A stretch of DNA of 64,000 bases from Polyangia bacterium (GTDB taxonomy: Bacteria; Myxococcota_A; Polyangia; Nannocystales; Nannocystaceae): the NCBI GenBank assembly GCA_030430565.1, contig JAUIKS010000047.1, forward strand, positions 1 to 64,000, in the 5' to 3' direction. This document shows, one piece after another, positions 50,108-59,846 of the stretch. The notes beneath the pieces were generated by a model that saw only the letters and a program-made list of their open reading frames with translations, was not told the origin of the DNA and did no database searches. Numbering within the stretch: the stretch's first letter is position 1; each line of letters starts with the position of its first letter. A program made the position numbers and the translations under genes.

Positions 50108-52246
50108 TCAGATATCCAGCTGATCGGCGTCGCCGGCCCGCTCCATGATGAACGAGTAGCGCGCTGACGCGTCCTTCCCCATCAAGTCGCTGATCGTCTT
50201 ATCGGTCCTGAGTTCTTGACCGATCGAGATTTGGATCAGCTGGCGATGCTTCGGGTCGAGCGTCGTGGTCTTCAGCGTCTCCGGCATCATCTCGCCCAGA
50301 CCCTTGAAGCGCTGAATCTCGGGCTTCCCGCGCCGCGGCTTGTCGAGGATCTCGCGCAGGTGCGCGTCGTCGGCGGCCCACAGCGTCTCCTTCCCGACAT
50401 CCACGCGGTACAGCGGCGGCTGCCCGAGATACACGTGCCCGTGTGTGATCAGCTCTCGCAGACAGCGGTAGAAGAAGGTCAGCAGCAGCGTGGCGATGTG
50501 ATGGCCGTCGGAGTCGGCGTCCATCAGCAAGATGATCTTGTGATACCGCAGCCCCTTGAGGTTGAAGTCCTTGCCGATGCCGCAGCCGAGCACCTTGACG
50601 ATGTTGCTCAGCTCCTCGTTCTTGGCGATCTTGGCGAAGCTCGCCTGCCACGCGTTCAAGACCTTGCCGCGCAGCGGCAGGATCGCCTGCGTGCGCCGGT
50701 CTCGGCCCATCTTCGCCGAGCCGCCCGCGCTGTCGCCCTCGACGATGAACAGCTCGCTCTTCGCCGGGTCGCGGCTCGAGCAGTCGGCCAGCTTCCCCGG
50801 GAGCCCGAGCCGGGCCTGCCCAGCGGCCTTGCGCGACACCGACTGGCTCGCGGCCCGCGACGCCGCGCGCGCCCGCGCCGCCACGATCACGCGCCCGACG
50901 ATCGCCTCCGCGATGCTCCGGTTCTCGTTGAGCCACTGCTCGAGCGCGGGGCGGATCGTGCCCTCGACCTGGCCCGTGACCTCCGGGTTGTTGAGCCGGT
51001 TTTTGGTCTGGCTCTGGAACTGCGGCTCGAGCACGTAGGTGCTCAAGATCGCGACCATGCCCTCTTTGATGTCCTCGAGCGTCACGCTCACGCCCTTGGG
51101 CTCGAGCTTGTGCGCCTTCATGTACGCGCGCACGACCTTGCCCAGCGCGTTGCGCAGCCCCTGCTCGTGCGTGCCGCCGTCCGGCGTCGGCACGCCGTTG
51201 ACGAACGAGTAGATCACGTCGTCGGTCGCCGAGGTCCACGCGAACGCGACCTCGAGCTTCGGCTCGGTCTCGCGGTCGACGTAGAACAGCCCCGTGTGCG
51301 TGCGCTCCTTCCCGCGCACCTGGATCAGCTTGTCGAGATACTCCGAGATCCCGTCCGCGTGATGGAAGGTCTCCGGCGCCGCCGAGGGGCGCCTCAGCAC
51401 GATCTTGAGGCCCTTGTGCAGGTAGCTCTTCGCCTCGAGACGCTCGCGGATGACGCTCGGATCAAACAGCACCTTGGCGCCGAAGATCTTCGGATCGGGC
51501 CGCAGGTGCACCTCCGTGCCAGAGCCGCGGGCCGAGCCCAGCTTCTTGAGCCGCGACGGCGGCTCGCCGTACTCAAACACGGCCTCCCACGCGGCGCCGT
51601 CGCGCCACACCTTCACGCGCAACGACGAGGACAGCGCGTTTGCGACCGCCGCGCCGACGCCGTGCAGACCGCCTGAGTGCTTGTAGCTGGCGCCGTCGAA
51701 CTTGCCGCCCGCGCCGAGCTTGGTGAACACCGCGATCACGGCGGGCACCTTCAGCGTCGGGTGCTTGTCGATCGGGATCCCGCGCCCGTTGTCGCGGATC
51801 GTGACGCCGCGCAGGTCATCGTCGAGCACCACCTCGATCTGCGAGGCGTGCCCGTTGATCACCTCGTCGACCGCGTTGTCGAGGATCTCCCACGCGAGGT
51901 GGTGGTAGCCGTCCTTGTTGACGCCGCCGATGTACATGCCAGGGCGCTTGCGCACGTGCGCGACGCCCTCGAGCACCTGGATCGAGGACGCGTCGTAGGC
52001 CTTGGATGATCGAGAGCTCTTCGTGGCCTGTGTCACCGTGGTTCTCGCTTTCTTCCGCGATCCGCTCGTCGTCTTGGATCGCGCGCGCTTCGACGACGAC
52101 GGCGTCGCCCGCTTCGACGACGATCTCTTCGACGACGATTTCTTCGACGACGATTTCTTCGTCGTCTTCTTCGTCGCCTTCTCCTTCGTCGTCGTCTTCT
52201 TCTTCGCCTTCGCCGTCGTCTTCTTCGTCGCCCGCTTCTTCGCCAT
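50108..52246 (-). CDS. parE: DNA topoisomerase IV subunit B (ParE) with histone-H1-like tail, 712 aa
   Basis: The start at 52,246 (MAKKRATKKTTAKAKKKTTT) has GGGGGAGCGGGG before it. Residues 1-75 are an unusual Lys/Ser/Thr/Arg tail that looks like histone H1 or the bacterial HupB tails. The rest is a normal B subunit: NAVDEVING and DNGRGIPID (GHKL ATPase), GGLHGVGAAV, the TOPRIM motifs EGDSAGG and DADSDGHH, and the end MERAGDADQLDI. With ParC it separates linked daughter chromosomes using ATP. It follows parC by 36 bases in an operon. parE rather than gyrB because of the ParE-type C-terminus and its pairing with parC. Confidence 0.9.
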   Translation of the reverse strand: MAKKRATKKTTAKAKKKTTTKEKATKKTTKKSSSKKSSSKRSSSKRATPSSSKRARSKTTSGSRKKARTTVTQATKSSRSSKAYDASSIQVLEGVAHVRKRPGMYIGGVNKDGYHHLAWEILDNAVDEVINGHASQIEVVLDDDLRGVTIRDNGRGIPIDKHPTLKVPAVIAVFTKLGAGGKFDGASYKHSGGLHGVGAAVANALSSSLRVKVWRDGAAWEAVFEYGEPPSRLKKLGSARGSGTEVHLRPDPKIFGAKVLFDPSVIRERLEAKSYLHKGLKIVLRRPSAAPETFHHADGISEYLDKLIQVRGKERTHTGLFYVDRETEPKLEVAFAWTSATDDVIYSFVNGVPTPDGGTHEQGLRNALGKVVRAYMKAHKLEPKGVSVTLEDIKEGMVAILSTYVLEPQFQSQTKNRLNNPEVTGQVEGTIRPALEQWLNENRSIAEAIVGRVIVAARARAASRAASQSVSRKAAGQARLGLPGKLADCSSRDPAKSELFIVEGDSAGGSAKMGRDRRTQAILPLRGKVLNAWQASFAKIAKNEELSNIVKVLGCGIGKDFNLKGLRYHKIILLMDADSDGHHIATLLLTFFYRCLRELITHGHVYLGQPPLYRVDVGKETLWAADDAHLREILDKPRRGKPEIQRFKGLGEMMPETLKTTTLDPKHRQLIQISIGQELRTDKTISDLMGKDASARYSFIMERAGDADQLDI

Positions 52247-52282
52247 CGTCGCGCCCCGCTCCCCCGCCAACCTCGCTCAGGC

Positions 52283-54769
<2,487 letters not shown>

Positions 54770-54999
54770 CGTGTGGTTTTGTCCTTTGGTTCCGGATTGT
54801 TATGCCGGCCGAGCCCGGCGACGACTGTGCGGAGGGTACTCCCGCGCCGATCCAGGTCAAAAATTGCGGGCGTCGACGCGCGGTCCGCCCTCGTTTTCGC
54901 GCAATTCCCGCTATTTCACTGAAATCGCTCAAACTCAGCGACAAATCTGCGGCCCATGAGTTGCGTCCCGCACACGAGACTCCTACCCTCCCGCCAGGT
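54770..54999. promoter_or_regulatory. Divergent region between parC and infA
   Basis: The 230 bases hold the promoters of parC (minus) and infA (plus). An upstream-extended frame of infA is open through part of it but has no family similarity. AT-richer stretches near 54,855-54,870 and 54,900-54,945 could hold -10 elements; no certain site found. Confidence 0.35.
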
Positions 55000-55218
55000 A
55001 TGGCGAAGGACGACCTAATTGAATTCGAGGGCAAGGTCATCGAGGTCCTCACGGGCGGGCTCTTCCGCGTCGAGGTTGACGAGGACCACATCGTGCTCGC
55101 GCACCTCGCAGGAAAGATGCGGCGGTTTCGCATCAAGGTCGTGCTGGGCGACAAGGTGACCGTCGCGGTCTCGCCCTACGATCCGCTCCGCGGTCGCATC
55201 GTCTACCGCGCCCGCTAG
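55000..55218 (+). CDS. infA: Translation initiation factor IF-1
   Basis: The 72-residue protein has the full IF-1 OB-fold: MAKDDLIEFEGKVIEVLTGG, FRVEVDEDHIVLAHLAGKMR, RFRIKVVLGDKVTVAVSPYD and LRGRIVYRAR. IF-1 binds the 30S A site during initiation. The start at 55,000 agrees with the family; the frame remains open upstream but that part is not conserved. Monocistronic, divergent from parC. The length is exactly that of usual bacterial IF-1. Confidence 0.97.
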   Translation: MAKDDLIEFEGKVIEVLTGGLFRVEVDEDHIVLAHLAGKMRRFRIKVVLGDKVTVAVSPYDPLRGRIVYRAR

Positions 55219-55555
55219 CGGCCGCGCCAGCGCTCGCCAGCTTCATCATCTTCTGCGCCGACCGAGTCGAGCTCCGACCGGTCGGCGCTTGACGTCGTGA
55301 GCGCGCGAACGGGCGCCCGCGCGGGCCCGGACGTCGAGGGCGCGCGGCCGAGTCCGCGCGCCGCCTCGCCGCCTCGCCGCCCCGCGCTCTCGCGCGCGCT
55401 CGATAGAGCTCACGCGAGCACGAGCGCGCCGCGGCGGCGACGGCCGTCTGCGCGCTCGTGGCGAAATTCGCCCCTCTACAGCGTCATGTCCATTCGTACA
55501 TGTTCGATATTTCACCCTGTTGTCGCCCCCCAGCAAGCCTGATAATCAGGCCGTT
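55219..55555. other. Intergenic region before the D8C-like lipoprotein
   Basis: No credible gene. The last 70 bases are AT-richer and contain GTCATGTCC at 55,484 and CGTACATGTTCG at 55,495, both versions of the ACATG motif seen elsewhere in the window. They lie 50-70 bases before the lipoprotein start, where a promoter or operator is expected. Confidence 0.45.
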
Positions 55556-56989
55556 ATGCGCGATAGACTACTCGTACGCTCGCTCGCGACCTTCGCAGCC
55601 GCGGGGCTCGTAACGGCCATCACGGCCTGCTCTGGGGGTCCCCACATGGACTACCCGACGAGCACCACTGACGCCGGGACGAGCACAGACGACGGGAGCA
55701 CCTCCGCGGCGATGACGAGCGAGGGGCCGACCAGCGAGGGGCCGACCACGGACCCCATGACGAGCGAGTCGAGCGAGTCGAGCGAGTCGAGCGAGACGAG
55801 CGACGCGACGACGGACACGCCCCCGAGCTGCGGCGACGGCGTGACCGACCTCGACTCAGGCGAGGAGTGCGACGACGGCAACGACGTGACCGACGACGGC
55901 TGCACCAACGCCTGCACGCTGCCGAAGTGCGGGGACGGCATCAAGCAGGAGGGCGAGGGCTGCGACGACGGCAACGACGACGACACCGACGGCTGCACCA
56001 ACGCCTGCACGCCGGGGAGCGGCTGCGGCAACGGGCTCATCGAGGCCGGTGAGGAGTGCGACGACGGCAACGATGTCGACGACGACGGCTGCGCGAACGA
56101 CTGCACCGCCAACCCCGGCGTCTGCGGCGACAGCGTGGTCCATGAGGGCGAGGAGTGCGACGACGGCAACGACGACAACACCGACTTCTGCACCGACGCC
56201 TGCCTCGACGCGTTCTGCGGCGACACCTACGTGCACGCGCTGCTCGAGGAGTGTGACGACGGCAACGACGACAACACCGACGACTGCGTAGAGGGGTGCC
56301 TCGAGGCGAAGTGCGGCGACGGCTTCACGCACGCCGGTGAAGAGGAGTGCGACGACGGCAACGACGACAACACCGACGCCTGCGTCGACGACTGCCTCGA
56401 GGCGAGCTGCGGCGACGGCTACGTGCAAGACGGCGTCGAGGTCTGCGACGACGGGGTCAACGACGGCAGCTACAACGGCTGCGAGGACGACTGCAACCAG
56501 CTCGGGCCGTACTGCGGCGACGCGCAGCTCGACGCGCCCATGGAGGAGTGCGACGACGGCAACAACGAGCCGCTCGACGGCTGCGACGCGAACTGCATGT
56601 CCGAGCTGCCCCAGGAGTGCCTCAACTATCAGGAGTTCTCCGAGGAGTCGCGCAACGTGCTCTACGCCGGCCCCGTCGAGGATCAGTGCGACGGCCAGGC
56701 CGGCGATCAGTGGTATCGTTTCACCGGCGCCGCCGGCTCGCGGATGCCGACGATGGCGCCCGCCCCCTTCAGCTGTGGCACCGACGCGCCCGGCTGGCTC
56801 AACGGGACGTACCCCGACGTCGACGACGGCCAGGTGATGCGCGAGGTCTGCTTCGCGTGGCTGTTCGGCGAGGAGTGCAAGTGGTCGGTGGACGTCCTGA
56901 TCCGCGAGTGCGACACCGAGCCGCCGTACTACGTGTTCCAGCTGCCCGACACGCCGGACTGCTACATGCGCTACTGCGGCGCGCAGTAG
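55556..56989 (+). CDS. Lipoprotein with DUF4215 repeats and a uromodulin/GP2-type D8C domain, 477 aa
   Basis: The start at 55,556 gives MRDRLLVRSLATFAAAGLVT and lipobox ITAC. A Ser/Thr/Glu linker follows, then eight or nine Cys-rich DUF4215 units (CGDGxxxxGEECDDGNDxxxDxC), residues 85-345. From about residue 350 the sequence matches the D8C/D10C domain of vertebrate uromodulin, GP2 and OIT3: WYRFTGAAGSRMP, CGTDAPGWLNGTYP, GQVMREVCFAW, CKWSVDVLIREC and YYVFQLPDTPDCYMRYC, in the same order and spacing. In animals this domain carries glycans and serves as a decoy for bacterial fimbriae. Its presence in a bacterium is notable; role here unknown. Confidence 0.8.
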   Translation: MRDRLLVRSLATFAAAGLVTAITACSGGPHMDYPTSTTDAGTSTDDGSTSAAMTSEGPTSEGPTTDPMTSESSESSESSETSDATTDTPPSCGDGVTDLDSGEECDDGNDVTDDGCTNACTLPKCGDGIKQEGEGCDDGNDDDTDGCTNACTPGSGCGNGLIEAGEECDDGNDVDDDGCANDCTANPGVCGDSVVHEGEECDDGNDDNTDFCTDACLDAFCGDTYVHALLEECDDGNDDNTDDCVEGCLEAKCGDGFTHAGEEECDDGNDDNTDACVDDCLEASCGDGYVQDGVEVCDDGVNDGSYNGCEDDCNQLGPYCGDAQLDAPMEECDDGNNEPLDGCDANCMSELPQECLNYQEFSEESRNVLYAGPVEDQCDGQAGDQWYRFTGAAGSRMPTMAPAPFSCGTDAPGWLNGTYPDVDDGQVMREVCFAWLFGEECKWSVDVLIRECDTEPPYYVFQLPDTPDCYMRYCGAQ

Positions 56990-57114
56990 CGCGCGAGCGG
57001 ACACCTCCGGCGCGCGCTGCCGCGCGGCGACGGGCGACGCGGCTTCGCGGTAGCATCACCGCGTCAGCGACCACGGGGCCGCTGGACTCACGGGACTCAG
57101 CAGCGAAGGACGTC

Positions 57115-57858
57115 GTGGCGCTCACACCGGAACAGGAATGGACGATCGTCGCGTGCGGGCTGATGGCGCACGCGGACGGTGAATTGACCGAGGGTGAGTG
57201 CGACCCGGTGCTCGCGGCCATCGACGAGCGCCTGCCGCCAGACGAGCGCGCGCGCTGGACCGCGCTGCTGATCGATCGCGAGGCGCTCGAGCGGCACTTC
57301 GAGGCGCTCCCGCCACCGCTGCCGCTGTTCTACGAGGAGCTGCTCGAGCGCGCCTGGTCGATCGCGCTGGCCGGTGACGCCGGCGCGGCCGAGCTCGCCA
57401 TGCTCGAGCGCATCGCCCGACACATCGACGCGGACCTCGACGAGCTCGCGACCTGGCGCGCGCGCTGGACCCAAGAGGCGGGCGAGCTCGCCGAGCAGAA
57501 GGCCCGCTTCGCCGCGCTGCTGATCCACGCCGACGGCACGATCGATCCGCCCGAGGCCGAGAAATTCCGCGCGCTCGTCGAGCGCATGCCGCTGGCCGAC
57601 GAGCGCAAGGCGGCGCTGCTCGCCCTGCTCGACGCCCCGCCGACCCTCGACCACGTCGGCGCGCGCCTCGCCGCGCTGCCCCGAGAGCGGCGGCTAGAGG
57701 TGCTGCGCTCGGTCGCGCCGCTGGTCGCCGCCTCGGAGCACGAGGAGATCGGTCGGCGCTTCTTCCTCGAGCTCGCCAACTACGCGGCGGCGCCCGAGGG
57801 CCTCGCCGAGCGCCTGCTGACGGAGCACACGCGCGCCGCGCCGCAGCCCGCGTCGTGA
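57115..57858 (+). CDS. Protein with two TerB-like domains, 247 aa
   Basis: The GTG at 57,115 follows AAGGA. The protein is helical and holds two copies of the TerB-type motif: ACGLMAHADGELTEGE (residues 13-28) and FAALLIHADGTIDPPE (about 125-140). Between and after them are Leu/Arg-rich helices. TerB domains bind metal and take part in tellurite resistance and phage defence, but in this form they are general helical modules. There are no other ter genes near. Cytoplasmic; function unknown. Confidence 0.7.
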   Translation: MALTPEQEWTIVACGLMAHADGELTEGECDPVLAAIDERLPPDERARWTALLIDREALERHFEALPPPLPLFYEELLERAWSIALAGDAGAAELAMLERIARHIDADLDELATWRARWTQEAGELAEQKARFAALLIHADGTIDPPEAEKFRALVERMPLADERKAALLALLDAPPTLDHVGARLAALPRERRLEVLRSVAPLVAASEHEEIGRRFFLELANYAAAPEGLAERLLTEHTRAAPQPAS

Positions 57859-57900
57859 CGCCGGGCTGACGACAACGGCGACTCGAGACGAGCAAACAAG

Positions 57901-57926
57901 AGAGGCGCGCCCGCGGGCGCGCCTCT
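57901..57926. terminator. 26-base perfect palindrome between convergent genes
   Basis: AGAGGCGCGCCCG is followed by its exact reverse complement. It lies 43 bases after the TerB-like stop and 26 bases after the stop of the convergent lipoprotein gene. No T-run, so intrinsic termination is uncertain; both transcripts would fold it. Confidence 0.5.
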
Positions 57927-57951
57927 TCGCAATTGAGCAGGCGTCGGGGCG

Positions 57952-59313
57952 CTACTCGATGACCTCCTCGACCTGGCAGTCGTCGATCTCGCTCGGCACG
58001 CAGCCCTCACAGGACCAGCGCCAGTTGTCGAGCGCGACGACGGTCGCCAGGTTGCTGTCGCCCATGTCCATGAGCGCGAAGGCCACGGTGAGGTCCTCGC
58101 CCGGCTGCACCGCCGCCTGGGCCGAGAACCACCCGGTCGAGCCGCGCGTCTCGAAGCCCGTGCCCGCGAGCAGCGGCTCGTAGTCGTTCGGCGGGTTGCC
58201 GTGGTAGCCCGAGTTCTGGATCGCGTTGTCGAGCGAGGTGACCGTCAGCGGCTTACCGTCGATGAACGTGATGTTGCCCGTGTAGACCTCGCTGGTCGAC
58301 CACGCGATGAACATGTCGTTGAAGGGGTCGTCGACGAACACCGGCCACTCCGCCGAGAAGAACACGAAGTCGAACTCGAAGCCGTACACGCCGGGCGGCA
58401 CGTTGACGTCGAAGCTCAGCCAGATCTTGTCGTTCGGGTCGCCATCGCCGAGCTCCCAGTTGGGCAGCAGGGAGTCGGAGCAGTCGTTGACGCCGTCGCA
58501 GTTGTTGCCGGGGTCGCCGCCGTTGCCGTTGTTGCTGCCGACCTCGGGGCTCATCGGCGGGGGCAGCGTGTCGCTGTCGTCGTTGAAGTTGTTGTGGTTG
58601 TTCTTCTGCGAGTCCTGATCCTCGATGACCACGCCCTCGTTGTTCGGCGGCTTGAGGCGACCGGTCGAGAGCAGCAAGAACTTCTCGCCCTCGCGCGCCC
58701 TAAACAGCAGCTCGCCGGGGTTCTGCGGGTCTTCCGCGGTGCCGAAGCCACGCGCGACTCGCCACGGCCGCAGGCTGTCTTGGTTATTCGCGCTCGAGAA
58801 CTCCTCGTCGGTGCTGTCGATGAAGGTGTTCGGGCCGTCGCCAGGGCAATTCACGCCGATCGCGTGGAACGGGTCGTCGTCGCCATCATCGCAAGGAACG
58901 AGGTTCTCGGGGTTGATCTGGCAGTCGCCGTCTCCGTCTCCGTCGCCGTCTCCGTCGCCGTCGCCGTCGCCGTCTCCGTCACCGTCGCCGTCGCCGTCGC
59001 CGTCTCCGTCTCCATCACCGTCTCCGTCGCCGTCTCCATCTCCGTCGCCGTCGCCGTCTCCGTCACCGTCTCCGTCACCGTCTCCGTCGCCATCGCCGTC
59101 GCCGTCGCCGGCGGTCGTGCCGCTGCCGCTGCCGGCGGTGGTCCCGGGACCAGTATCGGTCGCCGACTCACCGGCGGTGGTCGTGTCCATGGTCTCTTCG
59201 CCGGTGGCCTCGGCCGCGGTCACCTCGGTGTCGCCCTCGCTGTCACCGCACGCGGCGAGCAAGAGCGCCGCGGCGCAGACGCTGGCGAGTCGATAGATCG
59301 TTGGATGCTTCAT
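57952..59313 (-). CDS. Choice-of-anchor-L lipoprotein with a long Asp-Gly linker, 453 aa
   Basis: MKHPTIYRLASVCAAALLLA and lipobox LLAAC start the protein. A Thr/Gly/Glu linker leads into about 30 Asp-Gly pairs (residues 68-130). The mature domain has DPFHAIGVNCPGDGPN, PPGVYGFEFDFVFFSAEWPV, NDMFIAWSTSEVYTGNITF and TVVALDNWRWSCEGC, the same blocks in the same order as the protein at 29,755. The two are paralogues with different linkers. Asp-Gly repeats may bind calcium or extend the domain from the cell surface. The domain function is unknown. It converges with the TerB-like gene. Confidence 0.82.
   Translation of the reverse strand: MKHPTIYRLASVCAAALLLAACGDSEGDTEVTAAEATGEETMDTTTAGESATDTGPGTTAGSGSGTTAGDGDGDGDGDGDGDGDGDGDGDGDGDGDGDGDGDGDGDGDGDGDGDGDGDGDGDGDGDGDGDCQINPENLVPCDDGDDDPFHAIGVNCPGDGPNTFIDSTDEEFSSANNQDSLRPWRVARGFGTAEDPQNPGELLFRAREGEKFLLLSTGRLKPPNNEGVVIEDQDSQKNNHNNFNDDSDTLPPPMSPEVGSNNGNGGDPGNNCDGVNDCSDSLLPNWELGDGDPNDKIWLSFDVNVPPGVYGFEFDFVFFSAEWPVFVDDPFNDMFIAWSTSEVYTGNITFIDGKPLTVTSLDNAIQNSGYHGNPPNDYEPLLAGTGFETRGSTGWFSAQAAVQPGEDLTVAFALMDMGDSNLATVVALDNWRWSCEGCVPSEIDDCQVEEVIE
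58924..59111 (-). repeat. 6-base GAYGGN microsatellite, about 31 units
   Basis: On the minus strand the unit GA(C/T)GG(N) is repeated for 188 bases and codes for the Asp-Gly linker of the anchor-L lipoprotein. Copy number could change by slippage in multiples of 6 bases without breaking the frame, giving linkers of different length. Confidence 0.9.
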
Positions 59314-59846
59314 CTGTCTAGTCCCTGTTAGCCTGAAGAACGCCCGTTCGAAGACCCGCGCGCGCGACTGGGGCGCGCGGCGGTCTCACGCGGCGCGGAC
59401 ACTCTGCAACGGCGTGAAGTCTAACAAGTGGATTACTTCGTGTCTCTAACGACATGTCCCATAGAACAACTCGAATAGATCCCCGCCGCGCCGCGAGAGC
59501 GCTCGCGTCGGACCTGCGGCATGTCGCCCCAGCCGCGCCCGCGCGTACACCGTGGTCCAGGGTCGGAGTCCGTCGCCGCGGGCCTCAGTCTTCACGCGCG
59601 CGGCGTCACCGGCCCGCCACCGACGCCGCGCGCACACAGGGACGCCCGCGCGCTCGAGGACGTCACGCCGAGGACCCCGTGACGCCGCCGGCGCGAAAAC
59701 ACGACCCCCCCGCGCCCCCGCGCCGCTCGAGCCCTCACGCGCGGCGCCCGAGCAGCTCGGAGGCCCCCGGCAGCCGACCGCTCGCGCGAGCGCCCCCGTA
59801 AACGTCGAGTGTCGCCCGGGCCGCGCGCTGTGTTATCGATCCGCTC
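59314..59846. other. 533-base intergenic region without a supported gene
   Basis: Divergent promoter region of the anchor-L lipoprotein (minus) and the toroid-HTTM operon (plus). Open frames are Arg- and Pro-rich shadows. GACATGTCCCATAGAAC at 59,451 repeats a motif of the 29.3-kb region. The last 250 bases are extremely GC-rich and featureless to my eye. Confidence 0.5.
59451..59467. promoter_or_regulatory. GACATGTCCCATAGAAC motif
   Basis: The core GACATG(T/A)CC-ATAGAAC occurs also at 29,350-29,366 in another divergent lipoprotein region. Shared sequence in two intergenic regions 30 kb apart suggests a common regulator or promoter type. Confidence 0.4.

Noticed and set aside
58924..59111. 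Possible CRISPR or integration hot spot in the GAYGGN repeat
   Set aside because: It is a 6-base coding microsatellite for Asp-Gly.
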